Assembly (NCBI GenBank): GCA_963576475.1
Contig: OY754987.1
Coordinates: forward strand, 3,880,036-3,944,035
DNA: 64,000 nucleotides
Source of the DNA: Molanna angustata
Lineage: Eukaryota > Arthropoda > Insecta > Trichoptera > Molannidae
Direction of reading: 5' to 3'
The notes under the pieces were generated by a model. That model ran no database searches, was not told the origin of the DNA, and saw only the letters and a list, made by a program, of their open reading frames with translations. Within the stretch, counting starts at the first letter, position 1; every line of letters begins with the position of its first letter. A program made the position numbers and the translations under genes. This document shows positions 1-11,945 of this stretch, piece by piece.

Positions 1-103
1 TATACAGATTTTAATGTTTATTAATTATATCCACAATTGTTCAAATACTTACACAGAATATGTGAAAAATATTTCAATTGTGTTTGTGAGTGTTTCGGGA
101 TAT

Positions 104-249
104 AATACATACATACATAAATACCATCACGCCATGTCCCTTGCGGGGTAGGCAGAGAGAACCGAACGCCACATTTTTCTATCCTGGCACGCATCCCTCG
201 CCTCGTCCACATTCATGCATCGTCTCATACATGTTCGTCTATTGCTCAC
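104..249 (-). mobile_element. RTE-type LINE, extreme 3' end (copy A)
   Basis: Read on the minus strand, this piece encodes the last roughly 38 residues of an RTE-type reverse transcriptase polyprotein (NRRTCMRRCMNVDEAR..., ending WRSVLSAYPARDMA and a stop). The stop is followed by the short 3' UTR and a TATG-repeat tail at 104-123. The same ending occurs at 4724-5196 and 59024-59570. It is severely 5'-truncated and sits directly against a second copy, so one probably inserted next to the tail of the other. Confidence 0.8.
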
Positions 250-250
250 C

Positions 251-955
251 ATACCATACCATCACGCCATTTCCCTATTTGGGGTAGGCAGAGAGAACCG
301 AACGCCAGACTCCTCTCTCTTGACATACATTCCTCGCTTCATTCACGTCCATACATCGTCTCATACACGCTCTTCTATTGTTCTTACTTCTAACATCTCC
401 ATCTTTCAAAATCCCATTTATGTGATCGTGCCAACTCTTTCTTGGCCGACCTCTACTTTTCATTCCTCTTTTATCAGCCTTGTATACTTTTTTTGTCAGA
501 CGGTCATCACTCATTCTTTCTATGTGGCCGAACCACCTTGGGGCATTTATTTTCATCTTACTTACTATATTTCTTTCAATCATACATTCTCGTCTAATAT
601 CCTCATTTCTTATTCTATCATACATCGTTTTACCACACATTCGTCTTAGTGACCTCATTTCAACCGCGTTAATTCTACTTTCATGCGTCTTCTGCCATGT
701 CCACTAGTATACATTAGAGAGCGACGATACCATTGTGTACCGCGAGCTTTGCTTGCCTCGAAATAATTGGGTCAGCCATTACCGGTCTTAATGCACCATT
801 CACTCTATTACATTCACTCTTTCAATATCTTTTTCCAATCTTCCATCACGCTGAAACATGCTTCCTAAGTATAAATATTCATCCACTTGTTCTAATTGTA
901 CATTCTCCACTCGTATTTCGCATTTTGTTCGTCTTCGCCGTTTTTTGTACTAGTA
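251..955 (-). mobile_element. RTE-type LINE 3' fragment (copy B)
   Basis: Minus-strand reading gives the C-terminal region of an RTE-type ORF2. A block resembling VDEYLYLGSMFQRDGRLEKD lies at about 905-840. After a decayed stretch comes an open segment (658-275) with MRSLRRMCGKTMYDR, RWFGHIERM and GRPRKSWHDHI, ending WRSVLSAYPK. These blocks are characteristic of the region C-terminal to the RT domain in RTE elements. The catalytic RT domain is absent and frame breaks lie near 660-740, so it is dead. Confidence 0.8.
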
Positions 956-1740
956 TTTAAATATAATTTATTTTTTTATGGGCAGATTAATAGTTGCAAT
1001 TTTTACGAATCGAGAAATCAAAATTTTTGAACATGTTATGAGTGATTTTATAGTCCTGTGTGCATAAACAAAAAATGCGTTCATTTATAATAATTAATTG
1101 ATAAAGAAATATTTTTGCCAATTGAAAAATTCTTCCAACCATTATCATGATGATTATTTTTTATTACCAGGCAAATGTAGAAAATTATTGATGTATCCTT
1201 TTTATTTTCATATAATAATTTTATGATCTTTTCATACTTAAATTATTTGTCGTAGATATCATATTTCTAATATATTCAAATATAAATAAATTTCCAAAAA
1301 TATGTGTTGACACTTTGCAGATATTTTTTACGGGTAATTTTAACTAATAAATTAAAATTATATTTTTTAAATCACTTTTGAGTTGATTAAGTTAACCGGT
1401 TTCATAGCTGACCCGCTCCCTCTTCCGAACTATATATTTGTAATTAGTTATAATATAACTTTTTCTCATCTAATGGAGTTGGCAACACCTATGTACCTAT
1501 ATTACGGTGACTTTGGAAGCTAAATTACAATAAATATTCATATTTAAATTTACCCTAAAATTATGGTCATTAAACAGAATGCCTACATAAAATTAGGTAC
1601 ATGGTATCTTGTACCTATAGTTAGTTACTTACCTGACTATATATAAAAACCACTTTATTTTGAATGAATATTTACTTAAATATAAAATTAATTGCCTGTG
1701 ACCAATAAAATCGGACATACGAAAAAGGGACAATTTTCTA
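956..1740. other. AT-rich intergenic stretch
   Basis: No coding frame, RNA gene or repeat family recognised. Composition is AT-rich with short homopolymers only. Confidence 0.6.
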
Positions 1741-1775
1741 CTATAAGGTATTATGTATCCCTTTTTTTATTTTTT

Positions 1776-1905
1776 AAAAGAATGAATATTATGTCCATGA
1801 AACAAATACATGTACATCCTCATACATTCCTTAACTAAGCATACTATAGGTGAACGAAATCGATCGTGGCAGGATTCGAACTCGCGACCACTGGATTACT
1901 ATCTA
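1776..1905 (-). mobile_element. tRNA-derived SINE fragment
   Basis: The reverse strand carries a tRNA-like pol III B box (GTTCGAATCC type) at about 1872-1885 followed by a TTTCGTTCACCTATAG body. The same body and head recur, more complete, at 32370-32553. Here the A-box side (right end) is lost, so this is a 5'-truncated SINE copy rather than a tRNA gene. Confidence 0.65.
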
Positions 1906-2164
1906 CATACTTTTATGGCTCTTTTGAATTTTCATGATTCTACAACATTTTTTTATTTTTTTTTTTTAATTTATTAATCTGAGGAAGTTTTAATACTATT
2001 ATTCGATAATTGATAACGCCCCACTAGGTTTTGTGTTCTAGGGCTGTTTTTTATACACATGAATATATTCACTGAATATTTATATAATTGCATATACATA
2101 ATCAATGTTATTTCTCAATGATATTTTGTAACAAACTTTGAACTTCTAAATAAAGACAAAGACA

Positions 2165-3000
2165 GAGTTAGAATTTTGTAGGGGAGCCGGTAAATCAAGG
2201 TTCTCATACAAGATTCTAAATAAAACACGCACTCTCCCCACTACAACACTATTTGACATATTCAAAGTTCCCAAAGTAGATAATATTTATAAAAAAGTGT
2301 CTATTTTACAATTATTCAAATATAATATTTTACAAAAATTTGAAAAAAAAATAAGTCTCTGCGTTACCAAAATGATTTCAAAATACCCAAATGTAATACA
2401 GGACAATTCCAAAATAACTACATTTATTTGGGAATGAAATTTTTCAATTGCCTCCCAAATGAAATAAAGCAGCTAAAAGATTTTAAAAAATTTAAACAAA
2501 AATTTAAACAACAATTAAAATTGCACTTAACATTCTAAAATAGTAGTTTTCGATTTTGTTGTTTGATTTGTTTCAATTTCCAGTATTTTATTTTTTTTTT
2601 TATTTTTGAATATGTGTTTTGGTATATTTGAATTGTCTATATTACTTCATTTTTCAATTATTTTCATGTTTTTCCATTTTTTTGGTTTAAATATGTATTC
2701 TGATATATTTTCTCATTTGTATATTCCTCTTTTTCATTTATTTTCAAACTTTTTTAATGTTTATTTGATTTTTTTTTGTTCATGTATGATTTGATTTTAA
2801 TTAGGTACTTTTAATTTTATGTTGACTTTGCTTTGTATTGATATTTTTTTTATTATTTATAAGTGATTCCCTCATCAAGAACAAGATTGTAATCTTTTTG
2901 ATGAGGCACTGCAAGGAAAAATATGTAAAAATGTTATTACTAGTGAATTTATATATTGATTTGTATTATAAAATTATTATGTTAAATAAATAAAAAAAAT
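2165..3000 (+). mobile_element. LINE 3' end with terminal hairpin
   Basis: Plus-strand translation with frame breaks gives a LINE ORF2 C-terminus: LFDIFKVPKVDNIYKK near 2250-2300, then FNCLPNEIKQLKDFKKFKQK (about 2434-2495) ending LKLHLTF and a stop near 2538. This matches the W-N-x-L-P-x-x-I ending of CR1/Jockey-group LINEs. The 3' UTR carries a double stem (2871-2878 with 2898-2905, and 2883-2888 with 2891-2896) and an A-rich tail near 2990. A similar UTR is at 48330-48670. Clade is uncertain. Confidence 0.65.
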
Positions 3001-4709
3001 ATTCCAACTTCGTCTCTATTGAGATGTTAAAAATTGACATGAATCATTATTTTCATAAGCATATTATGTAGGTATTTCATATATACATCATTTAGGTATC
3101 TACACATCCAGATACTCTCTTCATAATTGAGCTTAAAAATATATTATTTTCTCGAAATTTGTATGTAAGGGATCATGTCTCAAAAATAATATGCCACTGT
3201 TGCGTTTTGTGGAATAAACCATCCACGAACGTTCGAGAAACGCACACGGCTACATATACCCCCTCTTTTGATTTGCAATTCATTATTCCCAATTCCACCC
3301 GGAGCCGTACTTGACGCGTCGTTTGACCTTCCACAGTGCCAAGTTTGAAATATCAAGTACCTACTTAATATTGTAACAGTTTATAATCTGAGATACAAGT
3401 AAATTAAACGTGTCTTGTCATCGTATTTTACCTCTTCCATTCCATCAACATAATATATAAACATTCCCTTTTTGCATTAAAATAAGACAGAAATAAAAGT
3501 AAAAATTTAGAGAACATTTAATTGTTACTTTCTGAATTCATATGTAAAAGATTAAAGCAAGTAAATACCTCTAAACCACCATCAAAGAATTAATAATGAT
3601 GATGCCAAAAAATACACATATTTATTCGCCCCGAAGCAAATAATATCTTTACACTAAATATATGAGCTTGGTGGTTGGAAAAAAATGTCAAAATGCAACC
3701 ATAAGGCCATCACTATACAAGAAAGTTTATAAGGACAATGTACAATTTGTGAATGTATTTTTAAATCAATAATTATTACAAATTTTACGATAACTTAATT
3801 TTAATTGATACTAAAAATTATAATTTATTTAATTTAAATGAACGATGTTATAAATAAGAATGAGAGATGAAATATGAAATCAATAACTATGACTTAAAAT
3901 AAGAAATGCTTTTAAAACATTTTAATACTTAAACTAGGTATATACATTTTTATAAATATACTTGAAATACAAAGACTAACAAATAATCTATCTATTGACC
4001 AAGTTTATTCAAATTTAAAGAATCAAAACAAGGTAATTTATCAATTAATATACGATCAATGATTTTACAAAATATTCTTATTCAAATAATTATCATTGAA
4101 TATATAATTTTAAAGTATTGAGTTGGAATGAATTGCCATTTGCAATCAGTTCATATTTCATAGTGTGCTGATTAGTATTAAAATATATAAGCAATAATAA
4201 AATATATCAGCAATAAAAAAAAATGGAGAAGTCAAAGATTTTGAAACAAAAAAAAAATAAAACTATGTATTATTCGATTTATAAACAATATGATAAAACA
4301 AAGTCTCTTGTTCCGACTAGTCATTTTTCGATTAATTAAATGTCTTTTACAATATATACAAATTTGGAAATATTTTCTCCATTCTCAACTCCGTATCTAC
4401 TTCCCAATTCTTCATCTTCGATGATTGTCGAAATTCCTCATAATTGAGGTAGAAAAGGAGGGCATATTATAACCTCAAGCATCTCATTTAGAAATATATT
4501 GAAATCAAATCAAGTACTGAATTTAGTGCCATTTATTGTGAGACGACACTGGTGTACGGGAATACACGTCTGTGTTGCCCTTCTTTTATAAAGCAATGAA
4601 TACCCACACACCTGTCGCTAGTAACCCCGCATTTTTCATATGGATGTATGTATGAAAATAAAGTGCCTACTCAAATTTTAGCAGCGTGTTTCGAAAAAAA
4701 TAGACGTAT
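3001..4709. other. AT-rich stretch without recognisable gene
   Basis: Begins (2998-3030) with a short piece of the composite inverted-repeat element described at 14440 and 44515 (ATTCCAACTTCGTCTCTATT). The rest shows no coding frame or repeat I can name. Confidence 0.5.
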
Positions 4710-5210
4710 TTTGAAGATTTCTTCGATAAAAAATAACATACATACATACCATCACGCCATGTCCCTTACGGGGTAGGCAGAGAGAACCGAACGCCATATC
4801 TTTCTATCCTGGCACACATTCATCGCCTCGTCAACATTCATGCATTGTCTCATACATGTTTGTCTATTGTACATGCTTCTAACATTTCCGTCTTTCAGAA
4901 TATCGTTCACATGGTCGTGCCATCCCTTTCTTGGGCGGCCCCGTCCTCTCAATCCATTCCTATCCGCATTGTATATTTTCTTCGTCAGGCGTTCCTCATT
5001 CATTCTACCCATGTGGCCAAACCATCTCAGTGTGTTCACTTTCATTCTATTAATGATATCTTTCTTCATCATATATTCTTTCCTTATGTTCTCATATCTT
5101 ACCCTGTCATACATCGTTCTATTGCAGATTCTTCTTAGCGATCTCATTTCAACAGCATTTATTCTGCTTACCTACATCCAGCAACATTCATAGTAATTTG
5201 AAGATTTCTT
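4710..5210 (-). mobile_element. RTE-type LINE, 5'-truncated, with target duplication
   Basis: A minus-strand open segment (5147-4752) encodes the RTE C-terminus: MRSLRRICNRTMYDR, LRWFGHMGRM, GRGRPRKGWHDHV, ending WRSVLSAYPVRDMA and a stop. The 3' UTR ends in a TATG repeat at 4739-4750. A 14-bp direct repeat TTTGAAGATTTCTT flanks it (4710-4723 and 5197-5210), consistent with a target-site duplication from target-primed reverse transcription. It lies just beyond the inferred 3' end of the host gene. Confidence 0.85.
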
Positions 5211-5315
5211 GAGAAGATTTGAAGATAGATAAAAATAACACAATATTGAAATTTACTGGAAATATAAATTCTCGTTTTTACGAAAATTTTAAAATTACTC
5301 TTAAATAACATATTA

Positions 5316-5321
5316 TTTATT
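5316..5321 (-). promoter_or_regulatory. Candidate poly(A) signal of the host gene
   Basis: AATAAA on the minus strand, about 315 bases downstream of the TAA stop at 5639-5637. It is the nearest canonical hexamer noticed, and would give a 3' UTR of roughly 340 bases. Other AT-rich hexamers could serve; transcript ends are needed. Confidence 0.4.
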
Positions 5322-5636
5322 TAGATGACCTGGTACAAAAAACCTTTTTTGCTCTTTTAAAGAGTGTAAAAAATCAAAACTATGGTACGGTATCGATTTT
5401 TTAAATTTCTAGTCAGGATTGTTCAAAATGCTAAAAACTAATAAATTTTGAATTTTCTAGAAGTTAAATCAGCTATAAACTATTATCATGACCACGCGAT
5501 AGTTACACATAATGACATGGAACTTAAAAGTATTCCTAAGAGTTAGGTTACTTTTGGGAGTGTGACAATTATTTGATTTTGATTAAGCGTTTTATGCCCT
5601 CTTAAAGTCGTCATTTTAGTTTCGAAGATGTTTTTC

Positions 5637-5847
5637 TTAGATCTTCCTTGCAGATACCAGTTTGTTGATGTCGTTGTATGTCGTTATCATGGCCGCACTT
5701 CCAGTCTCTGCGGAGAGACTTGAACAGTTGGGATAGTTCCTGGAGCAACTGGTTCCCTCCTGTCCGTCCTTGGCCGCCTTCATGTAGCGGAAGAACCTCA
5801 GGATCTCAGCGTTGTCCGAGGTCGGCTTTCTCAGCTCGTTCAGCTCC
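5637..5847 (-). CDS. Last coding exon of a conserved-looking insect protein of unknown function
   Basis: The minus-strand exon begins after an acceptor TATTTCAG (AG at 5849-5848). Its first base completes an Arg codon whose first two bases end the exon at 30791, so the phases match. It encodes 69 residues and TAA (5639-5637): RELNELRKPTSDN, then RFFRYMKAAKDGQEG, then C-SRNYPN-C, ending NKLVSARKI. Composition is clearly less AT-rich than its surroundings, as expected of a real exon. No domain is recognised. The cysteine pair and upstream C-REKLI-C suggest an extracytoplasmic protein, but the N-terminus (possible signal peptide) is not visible. A tandem repeat sits just inside the preceding intron. 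Confidence 0.87.
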
Positions 5848-5867
5848 CTGAAATATACGATTAGTTT

Positions 5868-6080
5868 TATTAGCAATTGCTAATGTCGATAATGATATCA
5901 TTGCTATTTTATAACATTAAGGTTTATTAGCACAATGTCAATAATGATATCATTGCTACTTTATAACATTAAGTTTTATTAGCACATGCTAATGTCAATA
6001 ATATCATTGCTACTTTATATCATTAAGTTTTATTAGCACATGGTAATGTCAATAATGATGTCATTGCTAATAATATCAAA
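5868..6080. repeat. Short tandem repeat, unit about 52-57 bp, about 4 copies
   Basis: The block AATGATATCATTGCTA followed by TTTATAACATTAAG and TTTTATTAGCACA recurs at about 5891, 5943, 6000 and 6058 with indels. It lies in the intron only about 20 bases upstream (gene sense) of the acceptor of the last exon. Confidence 0.8.
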
Positions 6081-7917
6081 GTTTTTTTCGGTAACACAGT
6101 GGAAGTTCATAATTATTAATAAAAATATTTTTAAAAATAAATAAAATCACATAGTTCTAATCCACAAATGAGTAAGACTTTAATGAGCTTAAGCGTTATC
6201 GCTGAATACAGCCGGCATCCTCAGAGGCAGAAATCAAACCTCAGGTTTTCCCATTCTCCGAGGAAACCTATGTATGTAGTAATATTATATTTCATAGAAT
6301 CTTCCTTTTCGCAAATTCATCTTACATTGATGATTTTCACGATTTCTCGTGATTCCCATCATCGAATCTCTTGGCTTAATTGAGATGGAACCACCCCAGA
6401 AGTAATCCTTTCTGATGAAAAATAAATCTGAACTGAACTGAATTTGGACGACGTGGTAAAGAATTATTATTATTATTAATAATTGCTGATGACTTTGCAA
6501 TTTCAAGAGTTTGATATTTTTTTCTCGTGAGTTCCACTATCAGAACCCGATAAAATTCATATGTGCGGTAATCTACGAAGAAGTGCCTTCCTATTTAAAA
6601 AGAAATTATTTGAATCGGAAATTATTTGAAGTTGTAAAGAGTTCTTATCGCTGAAGTGCAAATTGAAAGATACCCCCATTCTAATGAAATATAAATAATC
6701 GAAATCGGTCAACGTGGTAAAAAGATATCGCTGAACATGGGTACAAGTACACATTAACAGTACCTACACATTCATACCATCGAAATTGTCAAACGTTTTG
6801 CTGTCAAGGAATAAATAGTCCCTGTGTTATATTGGGAGCAGTTTTTGGTCTGTTCTCCCCCCCCCCCCACCACTCGTTCTGCTTCAAACCTCTGAAAGAA
6901 CACATAAAGAACATACGATGAGTCCAGAGAACTCTAGAACCTGCACTTTATGTGCCAAAGAGATCTAGTCATGTGGAAACAACTGGCTCACTGCTCAGTG
7001 ATAGTGAAGATAATAGTGCACCGAATTTAAGACAGAAAGTCTTGAAAGCCCTAAAGTTGCTCTTCGTGGCTACAAGGTCCGCATGTCCAATGGGTCCAAA
7101 GAAATCTTTCATATGGTATACACTGTTCCATATAACATGATCTAAAATCAAGGCTGGTATCCTTGATCTGTTGAGTGTTATTTTAATGTTACCTGAACCA
7201 GCTAAAATCAATCACGCCAACGTTCTGGCAGGACAAAGTCTATCGGTTCCGCTATTATATGTTGTAAAAATATGATTGAAACAAGAAAAGTTTATTTCCA
7301 AACGCATAGAGAACTTGGTGTTTCTGATTGAACTTGTACAAATATGTATTTTTATGCGATTTTTAAAATGTTGGAATTTTAAAAACACCGTCAAAAATTC
7401 TCGATTCCAAACGTCCGTGTATACTCAAGAGGCGACGTTCAATTCCATTGCTCTGTGACAACTGCAATGTACTTTTGGCGCTAAGTGAAAATTTTCCCGT
7501 TGCTCGATTTTGACGTGTGGGAAAAATTGAGTTTTGAGGTGTTTGTCGATCTCAAAATGTACGGTTTTGAACCGCTTCAAAGCAAGCGATTTTTGTTTAA
7601 AAAAAATTGGATAATAAGCTAATACTAATAAATGATATAACAGTATTACTAATAAAAATCGACTACATACCCGTTGACCAGTGCTATAGTTACATATACA
7701 CCGTGTAATGCAGTGTATCAATAATTTAAAAATCTTAATAATAAACGCTGTATAACGACTGGGTAGTTGCAACAGACATACAACAAAAAATAATCCGACA
7801 ACGTTGTAACTTCGCACCCAGCCGCCATTTTAATTTTAACGTTTATCGTGGTTATTTTTTTCATATGTTTTTTACATTTTAAAAAAGGAATATGTAAAAT
7901 ATAACGAATCATTTTAT
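6081..7917. other. Intronic stretch, no gene recognised
   Basis: AT-rich sequence with a run of about 12 C near 6857. Short open frames here show no family resemblance and are judged chance. Confidence 0.5.
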
Positions 7918-8417
7918 TTAAGGAGAGGACTGCTGCCAACGTACCTATTCTTCAATTTAATATACCATCATTATTTCTTATCAAATCGTTTTGAAAAAAA
8001 TAATTTAGATAGTTTGGATATTAATAAACAAAAATATATCTTAACTTTTTGATAATGTTCTGTATAAATTCTTGTAGAAAAATAATGGCATACCCCGATT
8101 TTCAACGTTTATCATATATTTTTAATAAACTATAAGGCGTAGAGAAATATATTTTTTTTTAAATTAAAGAAGACAAAAATGTCTAGAAAAATATGATGTG
8201 ACGTTGCATTAATGCTTCTGGTTTTGTAAATAAACCTAAAAAACATTTATTTTCCATTCAGCGCCATTGCGTAATAAAAGTTTTTTTGGTTTATTTACTT
8301 AACATGATGCGTTAATGCAACGTCTAATCATATTTTTCCAGGTATTTTGTTCTTCTTTAATTTATAAAAAAAAATATTGCTCTATACCATATATTTTTTT
8401 AGATATTTAAGATAATG
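7918..8417. mobile_element. TTAA-flanked foldback element, right end missing
   Basis: Starts at TTAA (7918-7921) followed by GGAGAGGACTGCTGCCAACG. The two halves are inverted copies of each other around the central GCGCCATTGCG region near 8265. The terminal motif and internal blocks match 20901-21554 and 22135-22497. The outer part of the right arm is absent. TTAA flanks suggest mobilisation by a piggyBac-type transposase; no transposase is encoded. Confidence 0.75.
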
Positions 8418-8475
8418 TCGACGGATAATTCGTGGTCAAACTCCATTATACTAGGTATAGATGAAAACACTAATA

Positions 8476-8614
8476 AGTTTTAGTTTCAGTATTTAATTTT
8501 AACATTGGCACTGACCGGTATCGATCTGAAGATCATCGTCAGAGCACTCTGACGATGATCTTCAGATCGATACCGGTCAGTGTCAGTGTTAAAATTAAAT
8601 AGTAAAACTAAAAC
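8476..8614. repeat. Near-perfect inverted repeat, arms about 69 bp
   Basis: The arms are centred between 8545 and 8546. The inner 48 or so bases (ACCGGTATCGATCTGAAG... side) pair almost perfectly and the outer part has a few mismatches. The central spacer is essentially zero, so transcripts would form one long hairpin. Possibly a tiny foldback element; no flanking duplication was identified. Confidence 0.85.
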
Positions 8615-8619
8615 TATTC

Positions 8620-9190
8620 TTGTCTATGATAAATAACTTGTGTGTCATGTAGACACTACAATGGCACAAATCACCCCAAATTTGGGTGGGTTGCCTAGTA
8701 TAAATAAAAAAAAAACTTATCTACAGAAAGTTTTTATGTACATATAAAACGAAAAATTATTTCTTGGGGTACCTAAGTCTAGCATGTGAATCGATGTGAA
8801 ATACCATGAACTGATAAGAAAACAACTAGGTATTCTGTAAAGAATGAAGATATTACTATCGTATTCTATAGAATAAATCAATAGTTTGACGTTGATGGAA
8901 ATGGAAATCTTTGAGGAACGGACAATACACCGTAGAAATAGAAAAATCGAAATTGTTATGTAAAAGGACGATTCTTTGAAGCCCCATCTCTATAATATAT
9001 ACCAAATACATCTCTATGATATATAATATCGTATAGTTTTCTGCGTTCTCCACTCCACATAAGAATTCAATTTCCCACAGGATTTCTTATAAAACAGTAG
9101 TGTGACAATTTGTTATGGTCACCTAAAAATTATTACGTTTTATTTTGAATAAAAATCTCAGATTCAAATAAAAATCTCAAACAAAAAAGA
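8620..9190. other. Intronic stretch with a short repeat end
   Basis: Around 8660-8700 is GGCACAAATCACCCC...GGGTTGCCTAG, similar (inverted) to 28515-28560, suggesting an old dispersed repeat end. Nothing else is recognised. Confidence 0.4.
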
Positions 9191-9194
9191 AGCT

Positions 9195-9750
9195 GTAGGT
9201 ACGTTCTTCTTCTTCTTCTTCTTTCTCGGCCATCTCTCCACTGCTGGATGTAGGCCTCTTCTAAAAGCTTCCACTCGTCTTTTTTCTGGGCTTTTCGAAC
9301 CCATCCGCTTCCAGCGACAGGGACAATATCATCGGCCCACCTTTTCTGGGGCCGGCCTACTCCCCTTTTCATATCCCATGGTCTCCAATTGAGAATTCTG
9401 GGTGCTCATCTGTCCGTACCCTGTCTGGCAACATGACCTGCCCATTGCCATTTAAGTTTTCCAACTCGATCCATGACATCAACAACTTTTGTCTGGCGTA
9501 TGATTTCTTCATTTCTAATTTTGTCTCTTAGACTTACGCCTATCATTTGCCTTTCCATGGATCTCTGAGTGCATTTTAGCTTATGTATGGTCCTCGCAGT
9601 TAGCGTGATAGTATCCAGACCATACGTAAGCACAGGCAGGATACATGTTTCAAACACTTCTTTTCAAACATGTGGGAATATCTCTGTTTTTAGGACATGT
9701 TTAAGTTTCCCAAAGGCTGCCCAACCTAATCCGATCCTTCGGGGTATTTC
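9195..9750 (-). mobile_element. RTE-type LINE 3' fragment (GAA-tail family)
   Basis: Minus-strand translation in pieces gives RRIRLGWAAFGKLK (about 9745-9700), then ETCILPVLTYGLDTITLTAR, LKWQWAGHVAR, and after a break GVGRPQKRWADDI and WKLLEEAYIQQWRDG. The 3' tail is a GAA repeat (about 9206-9225). These blocks are typical of a lepidopteran RTE ORF2 end. At least one frame break lies near 9400, so it is inactive. Related decayed pieces are at 12470-12790 and 14130-14355. Confidence 0.8.
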
Positions 9751-10685
9751 TGCTGTCTAGTTATCCTTTCTTAATTTTATCTTGCTGTGGAATAGACGGT
9801 CATTTGTTTGTGATTTATTTTGAAATCCGAACATACACAGAGGGCAGATCTATGGTTTTTTGACATTTTTCGTTTGATCTGTGGTAAAACGTGATGACAT
9901 TAAGTTTCGTCGGCCGACACGGGTTGTATTTCGCGGCTTACATTGTATACGCGTATTTTTGGTGTTGTATGCTGTTTTTGTGGATAGATCCTGCTCTGTC
10001 ACACTTTGAAGATCCACCCCCTTCCCGTGAGCAAGATGACTGAACGTCGAACCTGTACCTGTGTTCCTGTGAAGGATAGAAAGATACGTCCCAAGTAAGT
10101 GACTGTCTATATTAAACAGGTGGAATAATAGATCTCAATTTATAGTACACTTGCTCACAATAATAATTTTTGGGTTTGGAGTAATTGAGCTCCAGACCAC
10201 CCGGACAGTGGGATATTTCCACGCCTGCTCGTCCAGCTTTATTTTACCATAAAGTTTAATTTAACCTTAAAATATAAATTCCAATCTCAACAAGGAATTA
10301 AAGATGAAGTAAAATTTTTATGGTGACCATAATAATATGCCATGCGACTGTACAGTTTAGGTAGTATTCACATTGTTTCGGAATGTCACATCCCTCCCTA
10401 CCCAATCTCGAAGCCCTTTAAGACATCTTCAAATCAGACAGACTCCATTACTTCTACAAGATTCTCTGGTTGTGCTACGGAGGAAGGGCTTGTGACATGG
10501 ACAAGTTAAGACGCTTTCCTAACACGCACCATAAATAAAGTTGTTCCCGAAATTCCGATAGTTTCTTTGAATCCAAAATCTCATTTTGATGGAATTGAAA
10601 AATATGTACTTCGATGTGTAGACACAAGGAGTTTTGTAGTTCCAATAAATACTTACCTTGAGAGTTTTGTCTTAGCAACAAACCA
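9751..10685. other. Intronic stretch, no gene recognised
   Basis: Somewhat less AT-rich around 9900-10060. A GTAAGTG donor-like site at about 10095 follows a short open frame, but no partner or homology supports an exon. Confidence 0.4.
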
Positions 10686-11826
10686 CACTTTATTTTTTCA
10701 TACAGCATTTATCATTTACCTTCAATCCATTTTTTTTTCACACAGTATTAATCATTTACATGCAATCTATTTATTTTTTCATAAAGCATTTATCATTTAC
10801 CTTCAATCCATTTATTTTTTCACACAGCATTTATCATTTATCTTCAATCCATTTATTTTTTCACACAGCATTTATCATTTATCTTCAATCCATTTATTTC
10901 TTCATACAGCATTTATCATTAACCTTAAATCCATTTATTTTTTCATGCAGCATTTATCATTTATCTTCAATCCATTTATTTTTTCATATGTAAAGCATTT
11001 ATCATTTACCTTTAATCCATTTATTTTTTCACACAGCATTTATCATTTATCTTCAATCTATTAATTTTTTCATGCAGCATTTATCATTTATCTACAATCC
11101 ATTTATTTTTTTATACAACATTTATCATTTACCTTCAATCCATTTATTTTTTCAAGCAGCATTTATCATTTACCTTCAATCCATTTATTTTTTCAAGCAG
11201 CATTTATCATTTACCTTCAATCCATTTATTTTTTATACAGCATTTATCACTAACCTTCAATCCATTAATTTTTTCATGCAGCATTTATCATTTATCTACA
11301 ATCCATTTATTTTTTTATACAGCATTTATCATTTATCTTCAATCCATTTATTTTTTCATGCAGCATTTATCATTTATCTTCAATCCATTTATTTTTTCAT
11401 GCAGCATTTATCATTTATCTACAAACCATTGATTTCTTCATACAGCATTTATCATTAACCTTAAATCTATTTATTTTTTCATGCAGCATTTATCATTTAT
11501 CTTCAATCCATTTATTTTTTCATAAAGCATTTATCATTTACCTTTAATCCATTTATTTTTTCACACAGCATTTATCATTTATCTTCAATCTATTAATTTT
11601 TTCATGCAGCATTTATCATTTATCTACAATCCATTTATTTTTTTATACAACATTTATCATTTACCTTCAATCCATTTATTTTTTCAAGCAGCATTTATCA
11701 TTTACCTTCAATCCATTTATTTTTTATACAGCATTTATCACTAACCTTCAATCCATTAATTTTTTCATGCAGCATTTATTTTTTTTATACAGCATTTATC
11801 ATTTACCTTCAATCCATTTATTTTTA
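10686..11826. repeat. 41-bp tandem array, about 28 copies
   Basis: The unit contains CAGCATTTATCATTTA then CTTCAATCCATTTATTTTTT. Its variable part is the 4-6 bases before CAGC (CACA, CATA, CATG, CAAG) and C/T changes. A block of about 13 units is repeated at an offset near 532 bp (marker TCTACAATCC at about 11091 and 11623). Open frames of 165 and 128 codons here are by-products of the repeat. Confidence 0.93.
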
Positions 11827-11864
11827 AACAAAGGAAACATTGGTGCAGATAAATTTGGAGTTGA

Positions 11865-11945
11865 AAAAAGATGAAGGAAGGCCGCCTTAAAGATGGAGGG
11901 AAGGAGGAGCAGACCTCTTAAAACAGATCCAAAGGTCTACATAAA
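11865..11945 (+). mobile_element. Tiny LINE C-terminal remnant
   Basis: With two in-frame stops, the plus strand reads GRPP-RWREGGADLLKQIQRS, the basic block seen near the C-terminus of RTE-group ORF2 proteins. About 80 bp only. It directly follows the 41-bp array. Confidence 0.5.

Noticed and set aside
215..649. 144-codon plus-strand frame and similar plus-strand frames at 4840-5193
   Set aside because: Antisense to RTE coding sequence on the minus strand; the minus-strand frames carry the family motifs.
9990..10100. Exon ending at a GTAAGTG donor
   Set aside because: No homology, no matching acceptor in phase, and the reading frame is too short to distinguish from chance.
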